Origin: an uncultured Sphingobacteriaceae bacterium
GTDB taxonomy: Bacteria; Bacteroidota; Bacteroidia; Sphingobacteriales; Sphingobacteriaceae
Length of the DNA stretch: 64,000 nucleotides
Direction of reading: 5' to 3'
Assembly (NCBI GenBank): GCA_946887045.1
Contig: CAMPKC010000022.1
Location: forward strand, 4,292 to 68,291
Part shown: positions 54,449 to 63,663 of the stretch, piece after piece
Numbering within the stretch: the first letter of the stretch is position 1
How the letters are laid out: each line of letters opens with the position of its first letter
The notes under the pieces: generated by a model
What the model was told of the DNA's origin: nothing
Seen by the model: the letters and a program-made list of their open reading frames with translations, nothing else
The model's database searches: none
Position numbers and translations under genes: made by a program

Positions 54449-55711
54449 ATGAAACAGTTTCTTTACGGCCTGGATTTCGGTACCACCAACTCCGTATTAT
54501 CAATTTATGATGAAAATAAAAAGGAGATTGTTGAAACCATAAGGGTGCCATCTCTGATTTATTTTCCCGAGAGCTCTGCGGGCAACCCGCATAATTACGT
54601 GATAGGAGAGCATGCCATTACAGCGTATCTTGAGGACGGAATGAAGGGAAGATTTATCAAATCTGTTAAACAAATATTGTCAAGGTCAAGCTTTGTTGAA
54701 ACCCAGATACATAACCGTAGATATAATGCGTCAGACCTGGTGACTCTCATTCTTAAAGATCTTAAAACAAAAGCGGATAAAATTACAGGCTGCGATTGCG
54801 GGAAAGCGATTGTTGGCCGTCCGGTGTTTTTTGACGACGACAGCAGTGCAAAAGATACACTGGCACAATCGCGACTAAGTACCGCCGTCGAAAAGGCAGG
54901 ATTCAATAATGTCCGATTCCAATTCGAACCCATAGGCGCAGCCTTTGCCTACGAAAAAACTATCTTAAAAAGGGAAAAGGTATTGGTGGCAGACCTTGGC
55001 GGGGGAACTACTGATTTTACCTATCTGGAACTTGATCCGGACCGGGCGAACACAGCCGACCGCAAAAAGGATATGATAGCCAGCGGAGGTATTTATATTG
55101 GTGGCGATAGTTTTGATTCAGCTTTTATGTGGGATAAAGGTACTCCGTACTTTGGCAAAGACACTTTGTATGAGGCAAGTCCGGGAAAACTGCTGAAAGT
55201 ACCCGTATCACTTTTTGATAATATTTGTTCCTGGGACAAGATGAACTTCTTTAACAGTCTGAGAATTAAAAAGAGTATGGAGGATTATTATCATTACTCG
55301 AACGAGGACCGAAGATTTAAGAATCTCCTTACTCTTGTAGATAACAACCTCGGTTATTCTGTTTTTCAGGCTATCGAAAATACAAAGATTGGTCTTTCAT
55401 CTTTGGATATTTTCCCGTTTCACTATTCAAATATGGGAATTGAGATTGACGAGGAAGTTTCGATTGAAAACTATGACGCAATTATTCACAAGGATATTCA
55501 GAGGATTTCTAATTATCTGGACAGATTTCTGCTAAGCCATAAAATCGCAACCCAAGATATTGATAGTTTATTTCTTACTGGCGGTACTTCGATGGTTAGA
55601 GCGGTAAAGACTCTGTTTCAAAATAAATTTCCTAATAGTAAAATAAATTCGGGAGATAATTTTAGCAGTGTGGCTAACGGACTTGCTTATAGCGGTTATT
55701 TATTTGGCTGA
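54449..55711 (+). CDS. Hsp70-family ATPase-only protein (YegD-like)
   Basis: 420 residues, consistent with an Hsp70 nucleotide-binding domain without a peptide-binding domain. Motifs: phosphate-1 YGLDFGTTNS, phosphate-2 VLVADLGGGTTDFTYLEL, the helix EPIGAAFAYEK, and adenosine motif LFLTGGTSMVRAVK. E. coli YegD has the same layout and uncertain function. It is flanked by sensor kinases on the opposite strand and does not appear to be in an operon. A CDCG-containing insertion (TGCDCGKAIVGRP) near 110-125 is unusual. Confidence 0.85.
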   Translation: MKQFLYGLDFGTTNSVLSIYDENKKEIVETIRVPSLIYFPESSAGNPHNYVIGEHAITAYLEDGMKGRFIKSVKQILSRSSFVETQIHNRRYNASDLVTLILKDLKTKADKITGCDCGKAIVGRPVFFDDDSSAKDTLAQSRLSTAVEKAGFNNVRFQFEPIGAAFAYEKTILKREKVLVADLGGGTTDFTYLELDPDRANTADRKKDMIASGGIYIGGDSFDSAFMWDKGTPYFGKDTLYEASPGKLLKVPVSLFDNICSWDKMNFFNSLRIKKSMEDYYHYSNEDRRFKNLLTLVDNNLGYSVFQAIENTKIGLSSLDIFPFHYSNMGIEIDEEVSIENYDAIIHKDIQRISNYLDRFLLSHKIATQDIDSLFLTGGTSMVRAVKTLFQNKFPNSKINSGDNFSSVANGLAYSGYLFG

Positions 55712-55715
55712 CGTG

Positions 55716-57998
55716 TTACAGAGTGGGTTTTTGATCATTAGTCGGGAGCTCATTAAATTTCATTGGAATTTTAAACCAAAAGGTCGAGCCTTTTCCTTCC
55801 TCACTCGTTACGCCGACTTCTCCATTGTGTCTTTTAATGATTTCCGCTGAGATGTACAGGCCTAATCCCAGACCCGAGAATTCTGAGGAAGTCTCTTCAA
55901 CCCTGAAAAACCGGTCGAACACCTTATCTATCTTTTTTTCCGGAATTCCGATTCCAAAATCGGTGACATAAACTTTTAAAAAATCACCCTCCTTTTGAGT
56001 GTCGATAAGGATTTCATCAGCATTTGGAGAATACTTTATTGCATTAGTGATGAAATTTGTCAATACCTGTCCAATTCTGTTTTTATCTCCTTCTATTGGC
56101 TCACTGACAATATTTTTAAGCGAAATTACATGAGTGCCGGGGCTATGCATTATGCAATCTTCAATTACCTCACCTATATGAAAGCAGCTTATAGTTAGAG
56201 TAAGCTTTTCCGCCTGAATTTTGGCATTGTCCAATAATGCATTAATTAGTGAAGTTAGTCTGTTGATCTGTTCATTAGCTTTAGTAATAAAAACTTTCAG
56301 AAGTTTTTCTTCAGCCCGGGTATCAATTAACCTTTGCAATATTTGAATACTGGCCTTCATCGTAGTAATAGGCGTTTTCAGCTCGTGGCTGGCAACACTC
56401 ATAAACTCATCTTTCTTTTCAAGTAGTTGTTGCATCAGCAGGTTTTGCTTAGCGGCCTCTTCTATTTCTTTGCTGGCTGTTATATCCTGAGTAATAATGA
56501 TGATTTTCGCAGGCTTTCCAATTTCATCTCTCTCAAATATTTTCCCCCGCGACCGCGCCCAGCGCCATTGTTTTTGTGTGTTTATCATCTGGTAGTCCAA
56601 ATGCAGAATATCTTCATCTGCAGCATTTTCAAAGCCGCTAAAATATTCCCGAAACCGGGGCCAGTCATGAGGTTCAACAACAGCTTGCAAAATGTCTATG
56701 GATGAATTTATAAGTTTATCTACGGGGAAAAAGGAATAGGCCGGAGCCCTGTTTACATATGTGAATCGTAAAGTTGGAAAGTCTAGAATTGTTATTAAAT
56801 CTGGGCTTGCTTCTGCTATTTTATCAGTAAAGCGAATGCTTTCTTTAAGCTTTAGCTCAGTTTCTTTTATTGACGTAATATCCGTATAGTAAAATAAAAT
56901 ATCTTTAACCACGCCGGTCTGTGTCCGGCTGAAAATCATTGCCTTCGTTTGCAGCCAGTGCCATTTTTCATGAATATCTTTAACGCGGATAATTAAGTTG
57001 TGGATATTGTCATCCGATGTGTCGGCCCGTATTGATTCGATAAGCCGGTTTATTTTCGGGAGATCCTCGGGATGAAGGTATTTTTCGAAATACTCAGAAG
57101 AGGGTAATTCTAATATCTTTTCATCGTAACCTAAAACCTGGCCGATTACTTTGTTGCTATAGGTGTTTTTGTTGTTTATATAATCTGTAATTATGATGAT
57201 ATCAGGCGAATTATCTATTAAGGTTTGTGTGAAACGCTTACTTGCCTTTAGTTTCTCCTGGGTTTCTTTTAGTTCATCGATATCCGTTACAGTACCAATC
57301 CAGAAATCAATTGTATTGTCAGCTGCTTTTACGGGATTTGATCTTCCCAGATGCCATCGATATTCACCATTATACTTCTTAATCCGGTACTCGGCCTCAT
57401 AAGGCTCGTCTTTTGACGAGTGCTGATACCATAAGTCTATAACTCTTTCATAATCGTCGGGGTGAATAACCGTTTTCCAAACCTTGCTTATTTCTCCCTC
57501 CCACAGCTCGCCGGTATATTCGGCCCATTTTTTATTAAAATAGATATTTGTACCTATTACGCTTGCTGCAAAAGCAATTTGCGGAATATTGTCTATAAGC
57601 GTCTCCAGTGATAATTGCTTCACATTTTCGAACGCAAAGCGGTCACGCCGGACATCGCTGAGCGCAACTGAAATGCCCGATGCTGATTTGAATATTTCAA
57701 TGTATAGCCATTTTTGATGGGTGTTTGAAAAGACGTTAGTTTTTATGTGTTTTTCGCCCTCGATAGACCGCATTATGATGTTGAAGAGGTTCGGATTATG
57801 CTCTATATTGATGACCTCCCAAATATTTTTGCCTAGCAAATCTTCCCGGGATTTGAGAAGTAGTTTTTCGGTAGCAGGATTTACATACAGGAAATTATAA
57901 TGACTATCTAAAAAAAAGAAGCTTTCTTCTAATTGGGCAACGAGTGCTTCCATATGTGCACCCATTAGTTGTTTGTCAATATTATAAGTAATTGGCAT
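55716..57998 (-). CDS. multi-PAS sensor histidine kinase
   Basis: 760 residues with four PAS/PAC units (about 20-125, 130-245, 255-380, 385-510) and a HisKA domain with His538 (SVASHELKTPITT), then HATPase_c with NRIGQVLTNFITNAIKYSP, DFGIGIPEKK and GLGLGLYIS. There is no receiver and no membrane segment. The frame extends to 58130, but the PAS similarity starts at the ATG at 57998 or the next Met (57965). Its stop is 5 bp from the convergent Hsp70-like gene. The kinase core resembles the one at 1.0-2.1 kb. Confidence 0.88.
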   Translation of the reverse strand: MPITYNIDKQLMGAHMEALVAQLEESFFFLDSHYNFLYVNPATEKLLLKSREDLLGKNIWEVINIEHNPNLFNIIMRSIEGEKHIKTNVFSNTHQKWLYIEIFKSASGISVALSDVRRDRFAFENVKQLSLETLIDNIPQIAFAASVIGTNIYFNKKWAEYTGELWEGEISKVWKTVIHPDDYERVIDLWYQHSSKDEPYEAEYRIKKYNGEYRWHLGRSNPVKAADNTIDFWIGTVTDIDELKETQEKLKASKRFTQTLIDNSPDIIIITDYINNKNTYSNKVIGQVLGYDEKILELPSSEYFEKYLHPEDLPKINRLIESIRADTSDDNIHNLIIRVKDIHEKWHWLQTKAMIFSRTQTGVVKDILFYYTDITSIKETELKLKESIRFTDKIAEASPDLITILDFPTLRFTYVNRAPAYSFFPVDKLINSSIDILQAVVEPHDWPRFREYFSGFENAADEDILHLDYQMINTQKQWRWARSRGKIFERDEIGKPAKIIIITQDITASKEIEEAAKQNLLMQQLLEKKDEFMSVASHELKTPITTMKASIQILQRLIDTRAEEKLLKVFITKANEQINRLTSLINALLDNAKIQAEKLTLTISCFHIGEVIEDCIMHSPGTHVISLKNIVSEPIEGDKNRIGQVLTNFITNAIKYSPNADEILIDTQKEGDFLKVYVTDFGIGIPEKKIDKVFDRFFRVEETSSEFSGLGLGLYISAEIIKRHNGEVGVTSEEGKGSTFWFKIPMKFNELPTNDQKPTL

Positions 57999-58177
57999 GG
58001 GGCCTATGTTGATAATAAGAAAACGGCCATATATGGTCTTTGTTACCGGCTTTTTGCAATTGTAAAAATGATGTGAATAGTTTGTATAAATCTTCACGCA
58101 GGGTTTACAACCGCATAATTTATGGAACATTGATGGGTGGCCACTGGTTTAAAGTGGATATTAAAGCGGAGGTTAAG

Positions 58178-58672
58178 ATGAAAGTTTTATTGAAAATTAC
58201 CTTGCTGCTGGCATTTTTAATTGCACAGGCACCTGGTTTAATAGCACAGGATCATTCTATGATGTCATCCGATTCCAGCCATACGATGGTAAAGGTTGCA
58301 GATTTTAAATGGATGGATGTGCCACCGGGATTACCTAAAGGAGCTAAAGTCGTAGTTCTTTCGGGAGATCCTTCCAAAGCCGGACCTTTTACCATACGAC
58401 TGAAGTTTCCGGAGAATTATACGGTAAGGCCGCACTGGCATCCAACTGCTGAAAATATTACAGTTATTGAAGGTGCTCTTTACATGGGAACGCAGTCAAC
58501 ATTTGATAAACAAAAGGCCGGAAAACTTGAGAAAGGAGATTTCGCGGTGATGCCGGCTAAATTTGTTCACTATGCCTTTTGCGAGGTACCTACCGTGGTG
58601 CAAATACATGGCATGGGGCCTTTTGCCATTACTTATATAAACAAAAGTGACGATCCCCGGAATATGCGATGA
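58178..58672 (+). CDS. secreted cupin-domain protein
   Basis: 164 residues. Signal peptide MKVLLKITLLLAFLIAQAPGLIAQ, a Met/His-rich spacer (DHSMMSSDSSHTM), then a single cupin with RPHWHPTAENITVIEGALYMG (His-x-His ... Glu motif) and GDFAVMPAKFVHYAFCE. The conserved His/Glu set suggests a metal site. A strong GGAGG Shine-Dalgarno sequence 5 nt before the ATG at 58178 (rare for this phylum) fixes the start; an upstream frame at 58040 is not used. Confidence 0.85.
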   Translation: MKVLLKITLLLAFLIAQAPGLIAQDHSMMSSDSSHTMVKVADFKWMDVPPGLPKGAKVVVLSGDPSKAGPFTIRLKFPENYTVRPHWHPTAENITVIEGALYMGTQSTFDKQKAGKLEKGDFAVMPAKFVHYAFCEVPTVVQIHGMGPFAITYINKSDDPRNMR

Positions 58673-58788
58673 TTAATCAACTACTGCAAGACAGGGGCTC
58701 TCTGCGTAGAGCATAGTTTTCTAGTATGATACTTTGGCAAACGCCGAACCGAAATCCATCGGAGTTGGAGAACTTAATTTTAAACGCT

Positions 58789-59136
58789 ATGGCTATTTAT
58801 TTAACACGCTTCAGCTATACACCCGAAACATGGGCCCGGTTGACAAAGAATCCTGAAGATCGTAGTGAGGCTGCCCGAAAGTATGTCGAATCTGTCGGAG
58901 GAAAACTTAGGGGCTTCTGGTATGCCCTCGGTGCATACGACGGCTATTTCCTCTGGGAGGCGCCCGATCAGGTTTCGATGGCCACCGTTATAATCGCAAT
59001 TAACAGCGGTGGTGCCTTGTCGAAATGCGAAACTACGTTGCTGCTCACGATAGATGAAACAATTCAAGCGCTTGGACGCGTCGATTCTGTTGGCTATAAA
59101 GTACCCGGAGCGATAGCAACACCGGCCTCCGGATGA
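58789..59136 (+). CDS. GYD-domain protein
   Basis: 115 residues of the GYD family (PF08734): MAIYLTRFSYTPETWARLTKNPEDRSEAARKYVESVGGKLRGFWYALGAYDGYFLWEAPD, with the Gly-x-Tyr/Asp pattern, and a second half VSMATVIIAINSGGALSKCETTLLLTIDE. It is a ferredoxin-like fold of unknown function. The ATG at 58789 fits the family start; an upstream ATG at 58726 adds a poor extension. It lies 116 bp after the cupin gene. Confidence 0.83.
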   Translation: MAIYLTRFSYTPETWARLTKNPEDRSEAARKYVESVGGKLRGFWYALGAYDGYFLWEAPDQVSMATVIIAINSGGALSKCETTLLLTIDETIQALGRVDSVGYKVPGAIATPASG

Positions 59137-59238
59137 AATAGCGAATTTGTCAGAATGAATGCGTTTAGAAGTTTACTTATCTTTATTTGCCAGATGCATA
59201 GGGTGTAGTAATGTATATTTACGGCAAACTTCAACTAT

Positions 59239-60015
59239 TTGCGTTATTTCTTTCATATTGGATACAATGGAGCAAACTATTGCGGCTGGCAAAAGCATGC
59301 AAAAGTTATAACCGTACAACAGCTTATTGAAACCGCCTTAAGCCAGATTTTTAAAATTCCGGTTACGATAAATGGCTGTGGACGTACCGATGCAGGTGTG
59401 CACGCCGGCCAGTTCTTTTTTCATGCGGATCTCAACGTCGATTGGAACTTTGATTTAAAGTTCCGGATCAATAAAGTGTTACCGCCGGATATTGCAGTGT
59501 TCGACATTGTCGCCATGGAAGGGTTACCGCATGCGCGTTTCGACGCCGTTCAACGTCAATACGATTACTTTATTCATACCTATAAAGATCCATTTTTACA
59601 TGGCTTCAGCTCTTTATATCCTGGAAAGAAATTTGATCTGGCAAAGATGAACCAGGCTGCCGAAATTCTACCCTTATATAACGATTATGCTGCCTTCTGC
59701 AAATCGCCGGATAAAAATGAGCACACGATTTGTAATGTTTCTTCAGCGCGGTTTTACGCCAGTTTAAGTGGCGACAGATTCCGTTTTCAAATATCTTCGA
59801 ATCGCTTTTTAGGCCGAATGATCCGGATATTAATGGGTAAGCTTTTGAAGGTTGGAGAGGGGAGCCTGAATTTGGATGAATTCGAGAGCTATCTTTTTAA
59901 TAAAAAAACTCCTTCAAGACTTGAACCTGCTTATCCGCAAGGGCTGTATTTATCTAAGGTAACTTATCCTTACCTTGACTTAAAAGCCAAACCCGACTTC
60001 TTGCTTAAATGGTAG
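59239..60015 (+). CDS. truA: tRNA pseudouridine synthase A
   Basis: 258 residues, complete TruA: start MRYFFHIGYNGANYCGWQ, catalytic Asp51 in NGCGRTDAGVHAGQFFFHAD, and the later RQYDYFIHTYKDPF and FLGRMIRILMGKLLKVGEG segments. It makes pseudouridine at positions 38-40 of tRNA anticodon stems. The start codon is TTG at 59239, as no ATG fits. It joins mnmE and the tRNA-Ser gene as part of the window's tRNA-related set. Confidence 0.94.
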   Translation: MRYFFHIGYNGANYCGWQKHAKVITVQQLIETALSQIFKIPVTINGCGRTDAGVHAGQFFFHADLNVDWNFDLKFRINKVLPPDIAVFDIVAMEGLPHARFDAVQRQYDYFIHTYKDPFLHGFSSLYPGKKFDLAKMNQAAEILPLYNDYAAFCKSPDKNEHTICNVSSARFYASLSGDRFRFQISSNRFLGRMIRILMGKLLKVGEGSLNLDEFESYLFNKKTPSRLEPAYPQGLYLSKVTYPYLDLKAKPDFLLKW

Positions 60016-60084
60016 GAAGGTCCATGTTGATTCAGTATTCGTTTATTTTTTCTTGTATCTTTATGTTCTATCAAAATCTTAAAA

Positions 60085-60477
60085 ATGAAAACAAATGCGC
60101 AAATCCTGCTTGTTTTACTGGCAATTTTAACCTCATCATCTTTTGCCCAAGACGGTATCGATAGTAATATTAAGCCCGGTAAGAAATTTTACCCTAATCT
60201 TCACTCAGTAACACTCTGGGAAAATCTTAACATAAGTGCCGTCATTCCGGTTAAACGGGATTCTGCTGCTTTTCCTTTCCAATCTCGCTTGCCAGCAAGA
60301 TTGCTAAATAAACACGAAGGAGCAGCTATCGAAAAAGCCAGTACACATCTTTATCGTTTCAATATGCCCGTTGCCAAGCCGAACGCCAACTCGAAAATCC
60401 TTATAGCGAAGTTTGATCCCAATTTTCCATACAGATATAACATGCCCATGCTAAAGACTGGTGAAGCACTGAAATAA
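60085..60477 (+). CDS. secreted protein of unknown function
   Basis: 130 residues beginning with a signal peptide (LLVLLAILTSSSFAQD). The remainder is Pro/Asn/Lys rich with two similar tail segments, LYRFNMPVAKP and PYRYNMPMLKTG, and no known domain. It may be an extracellular or periplasmic protein with a short internal repeat (YRxNMP). It stands alone. Confidence 0.6.
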   Translation: MKTNAQILLVLLAILTSSSFAQDGIDSNIKPGKKFYPNLHSVTLWENLNISAVIPVKRDSAAFPFQSRLPARLLNKHEGAAIEKASTHLYRFNMPVAKPNANSKILIAKFDPNFPYRYNMPMLKTGEALK

Positions 60478-60631
60478 TTTGAAAGAAAAAGGCTAAGTAC
60501 TCCTGTTGTTGTTCATTGAACCACTAGTTGGCGATCGATCGCGAATGTGTGTTCCCAATTATTGATTTTCCGTCACGGTCGAAATTTAAAGATGTAGTCA
60601 GGTCCCGAACGAATAATTGAAAATTTATTGA

Positions 60632-60668
60632 CAAAAAAAGAGGCTGAATCATTTGATCCAGCCTCTTT
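60632..60668 (-). terminator. terminator of tRNA-Ser
   Basis: Stem AAAGAGGCTG-ATC/GAT-CAGCCTCTTT (one mismatch) with 4-nt loop, then a seven-base T-tract on the minus strand, 10 nt after the tRNA 3' end. Confidence 0.75.
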
Positions 60669-60677
60669 GATTTTATG

Positions 60678-60764
60678 CGGAGAGTTAGGGATTCGAACCC
60701 CAGGAACCTTTAACAGTTCAACAGTTTTCAAGACTGCCGCAATCGACCACTCTGCCAACTCTCC
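60678..60764 (-). tRNA. tRNA-Ser (anticodon UGA)
   Basis: 87-nt tRNA on the minus strand: acceptor stem GGAGAGT/ACTCTCC with discriminator G, D-arm GGCAGAGTGGTCGATTGCGG, anticodon loop CTTGAAA with UGA, a long variable arm typical of serine tRNAs (GTTGAACTGTTAAAGGTTCC), and TTCGAATC in the T loop. CCA is not encoded. It has its own promoter and terminator. Confidence 0.95.
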
Positions 60765-60769
60765 GGAGG

Positions 60770-60799
60770 CAAAAGTACAAACTCCGGTTAAATTTGCAA
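60770..60799 (-). promoter_or_regulatory. promoter of tRNA-Ser (TTG-N19-TACTTTTG)
   Basis: Minus-strand TTG (60799-60797), exactly 19 nt, TACTTTTG (60777-60770), ending 5 nt before the tRNA 5' base. This is a full match to the Bacteroidota vegetative promoter. Confidence 0.7.
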
Positions 60800-60866
60800 C
60801 TATGATTGTTTATTTTTTTGAATATTGGACATAGGCCTTTGAATGCCAGTAGAATAAATTTTCATG

Positions 60867-61856
60867 CTAGGCTTTTTTGTGCAGTTTTTCTTGCACCGGC
60901 TCGTCCTTAAACGTGTTGAACTTAGGTTTTACAATCTTAATACTGCGTTTTGAAAGGTCAATACTCGCGTTTAATTCAAAACCTATCAGTATTATGAGAG
61001 AGTTTAAGTATAACCAAATCATGATAACAATTAAGGTTCCTATTGAGCCGTAAACCTTATTGTAATTTCCAAAATTATTGATGTAATACCCAAATCCCCA
61101 AAAAGTTAAAATCGCTAAGACTGTCGCGAGCCATGAACCCGGACTAAAAAGCTTCCATTTTTTTGTGTGCGAAGGTCCGTAACGGTACAAAATTGAAATT
61201 GTAATGAAGTATACCGAAATCAAAATCAACCACCTTAAGAAATCAGCTATGTATAACCAGAAAGAATCTTTGAACTCGAGTTGTTCTTCGGCAAATTTAA
61301 CTGCAAAAGTACCTACGGTCATTATTGTTAATCCGATTATCAGCGCTAAAAACATAACGAATGTTAATATTATAGCTACGATTCTTTGTTTAATCCAGCC
61401 TCTTGTTTCGATTATCAACGACGATTTGTTAAATGCCTGCATCAGGTTAATAACTCCATTTGTAGCGAAGAAAAGCGCCGCAAAAAAACCAAAAGACAAT
61501 AGCCCTCCATTTTGTTGTTTTATAATTTCCTCTAACGTGCTCTTTACTGCCTGATATGCTTCGGAGGGTAGGACGAGTGCCAGAAGACCTATGAGTTGAT
61601 CCTGAAAGCCGGTAATGGGTATATAAGGGATAAGAGTAAAAACGAAAATTATACCCGGAAAGATTGCCAGCATGAAATTATAGGCCAGCGACGAGGCCTT
61701 GTTGATCAACGAATCTTTTCCAATCTCCTGAAAAAAAAATGTGCCTACCGTATAGAGCGGTAAGGGGCTGAATCCTGGCACCACGACTACTTTTGTCCAG
61801 TCCATGAATAGGGCATACGGACGAGTTTTTAAAAGTAGTTTATGTAGCCAATTCAT
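60867..61856 (-). CDS. YihY/BrkB-family membrane protein
   Basis: 329 residues with six membrane segments and the YihY pattern: SLAYNFMLAIFPGIIFVFTLIPY, a central GVINLMQAFNKS with the adjacent ETRGWIKQRIVAI, LYRYGPSHTKKWKLFSPGSWLATVL, and NKVYGSIGTLIVIMIWLYLNSLIILIGFELNASI. The family was once annotated as ribonuclease BN, without support; its function is unknown. It is the last gene of a same-strand run starting with the PASTA gene and lies 8 bp after the thioesterase. Confidence 0.88.
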   Translation of the reverse strand: MNWLHKLLLKTRPYALFMDWTKVVVVPGFSPLPLYTVGTFFFQEIGKDSLINKASSLAYNFMLAIFPGIIFVFTLIPYIPITGFQDQLIGLLALVLPSEAYQAVKSTLEEIIKQQNGGLLSFGFFAALFFATNGVINLMQAFNKSSLIIETRGWIKQRIVAIILTFVMFLALIIGLTIMTVGTFAVKFAEEQLEFKDSFWLYIADFLRWLILISVYFITISILYRYGPSHTKKWKLFSPGSWLATVLAILTFWGFGYYINNFGNYNKVYGSIGTLIVIMIWLYLNSLIILIGFELNASIDLSKRSIKIVKPKFNTFKDEPVQEKLHKKA

Positions 61857-61864
61857 TATTAGTA

Positions 61865-62272
61865 TTAATTAAAAAAAGTTTTTAGGCGGTTCTGAAAATC
61901 AGGAGGGGGAGCGCATGGGCGATTTCTCTTCATATCTATAAAGGCTAGCGTTGTTTCTCCTTCATGAATTAAATCCCCCGTTTCATTAAAAAACTCATAT
62001 TTAAAATGAATCTTTACACCAGGCATCTTTTCAAGAATCACATTGATCGTTAGCTCCTCGTCGTAAAGGGCAGGTTTAAAGTATTTGCAGCGCATTTCAA
62101 GGACTGGCATCATTACACCCTGATCCTCCATCGATTTATAGGTCATTCCCAGGCTTCTGAGCATTTCTACACGACCTACCTCGTATAGCTCGGCATAATT
62201 TCCGTAATACATATAACCCATTTGGTCGGTTTCACCATACCTGACCCTGATCTTTGTTTGGTGGCTATACAT
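61865..62272 (-). CDS. acyl-CoA thioesterase (YbgC/4HBT type)
   Basis: 135 residues of the hot-dog thioesterase family: RVRYGETDQMGYMYYGNYAELYEVGRVEMLRSLG with the catalytic Asp, then EMRCKYFKPALYDEELTINVILEKMPG, and GETTLAFIDMKRNRPCAPP. It hydrolyses acyl-CoA, chain specificity unknown. It directly abuts mltG (no gap), so they are probably translationally coupled; family members are often beside envelope genes. Confidence 0.88.
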   Translation of the reverse strand: MYSHQTKIRVRYGETDQMGYMYYGNYAELYEVGRVEMLRSLGMTYKSMEDQGVMMPVLEMRCKYFKPALYDEELTINVILEKMPGVKIHFKYEFFNETGDLIHEGETTLAFIDMKRNRPCAPPPDFQNRLKTFFN

Positions 62273-63328
62273 CTATTTTTTGATGTTTCTTTCGTTCAAA
62301 GCTTTTTGGAATCTTCTCGCGTTGGCCTGATGTTCTGCCTGGGTCACGGCAAAGTTATGATAGCCTGAAAAATCCTCTTTCGCACACATATAAATATATT
62401 TATGCTTTTCATAATTCAGCACCGCATCGATAGCTTTGATACTCGGCATCATTATAGGGCCCGGAGGTAAACCACTATAGACGTATGTATTATAAGGAGA
62501 ATCCTTTCTTAAGTGGCGGTTTAATACTCTTCTGATAGTGAAATCGTTATTCGCATAAATTACAGTTGGATCTGCCTGCAATTTAATTCCGCTTTTATAT
62601 CTGTTCATATACAGCCCGGCTATAGTAGGCATCTCACTGTCATTTAATGCTTCAGCATCAACAATGGCGGCAAGGGCGCTAACCTGGGTCTCTGATAATC
62701 CTATTTCTTTTGCTTTTGCTTTACGCTCCCTCGTCCAGAATTTTTGGTATTCCTTGTGCATTCTTTCGAAAAATTCCTTCGCTGACGTATTCCAGTAGAT
62801 CTCGTAAGAATTTGGAATAAATGCAGAATATACATTATCTGTTGTGAAGCCATATTTGCCTATAAACTCAGCGGAATCAAGCAGGTTCATTATAGAAGCC
62901 GAGTCCGCTTCAATTTGAGTGGAAATATAAGCAGCCATATCTTGCTTTAAGCGATGGTTTTTAAATTTCAGCTGAACGGGCTCCTGGCTTCCTGATTTTA
63001 ACATATTGATTAATCTCCTGTTACTCATTCCTCCGCTCAGCCGATATCTGCCAGGTTTTACGGCCTGAGGGTAATCCATTCCTAAAGCTGCATTGTAAAA
63101 GGACTCAGTATTGTTTACAATCTCTTTCTCTTTGATTGTTTTGTAAACGTCGTCAAAGCTTGATCCGGTTCTGATGTATAAAAAGTCTTCTTTATTAGAA
63201 ACGTTAGGCCCGAAATATTTCAAATAAAAAGAAAACGCGGTTACTCCGAGCGCAACAACGATAATTATCAATAAGGCAATTATAACCTTTGCTTTTAAAC
63301 TTAATTTGCCTGATTTGTTAGTAGTCAT
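62273..63328 (-). CDS. mltG: endolytic murein transglycosylase
   Basis: 351 residues: cytosolic tail, a membrane anchor (about 13-38), and the YceG/MltG domain with AIVDAEALNDSEMPTIAGLYMNRYKSGIKLQADPTVIYA, where Glu226 aligns with the conserved catalytic Glu, plus PYNTYVYSGLPPGPI and YIYMCAKEDFSGYHNFAVTQAEH. It cleaves nascent glycan strands at the membrane and helps set chain length. It is flanked by the rhodanese gene (14 bp) and the thioesterase. Confidence 0.92.
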   Translation of the reverse strand: MTTNKSGKLSLKAKVIIALLIIIVVALGVTAFSFYLKYFGPNVSNKEDFLYIRTGSSFDDVYKTIKEKEIVNNTESFYNAALGMDYPQAVKPGRYRLSGGMSNRRLINMLKSGSQEPVQLKFKNHRLKQDMAAYISTQIEADSASIMNLLDSAEFIGKYGFTTDNVYSAFIPNSYEIYWNTSAKEFFERMHKEYQKFWTRERKAKAKEIGLSETQVSALAAIVDAEALNDSEMPTIAGLYMNRYKSGIKLQADPTVIYANNDFTIRRVLNRHLRKDSPYNTYVYSGLPPGPIMMPSIKAIDAVLNYEKHKYIYMCAKEDFSGYHNFAVTQAEHQANARRFQKALNERNIKK

Positions 63329-63342
63329 TTCAATAAAAAAAA

Positions 63343-63663
63343 TTAAATAGTAATTCTCCTATAGGCTAATAATCCACCAGTAAGATTTCTTACATTCTTG
63401 TAACCCGCAGAAACTAATAAACGTCGTGCTGTTTCACTTCTTATTCCTCTTTGGCAGATAACAACGATATTATTCTCTTTTGAATATTCCAGATCTCCAA
63501 ATGTTTCAGCTAAGTGTCCGAGTGGGATATTCTCACCACCAATATTAAACGTGTGATATTCAAGTTGCTCTCTAACATCAATTAAAAGAACAGAATCACC
63601 CCGAGACAGTTTTTCTTTTAACTCGGCAGCCGAGATGTTATTATTGTTGAACTGGTGTTCCAT
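63343..63663 (-). CDS. rhodanese-like sulfurtransferase
   Basis: 106 residues, single rhodanese domain: SVLLIDVREQLEYHTFNIGGENIPL, and the active-site loop C70-QRGIRS. The six-residue loop with catalytic Cys is typical of thiosulfate or persulfide sulfurtransferases. It is cytoplasmic, without signal peptide. Its start overlaps the 3' end of the upstream PASTA gene by 23 bp in another frame, so the genes are linked. Confidence 0.88.
   Translation of the reverse strand: MEHQFNNNNISAAELKEKLSRGDSVLLIDVREQLEYHTFNIGGENIPLGHLAETFGDLEYSKENNIVVICQRGIRSETARRLLVSAGYKNVRNLTGGLLAYRRITI

Noticed and set aside
58040..58177. Upstream extension of the cupin gene
   Set aside because: The signal peptide and a GGAGG site define the start at 58178.
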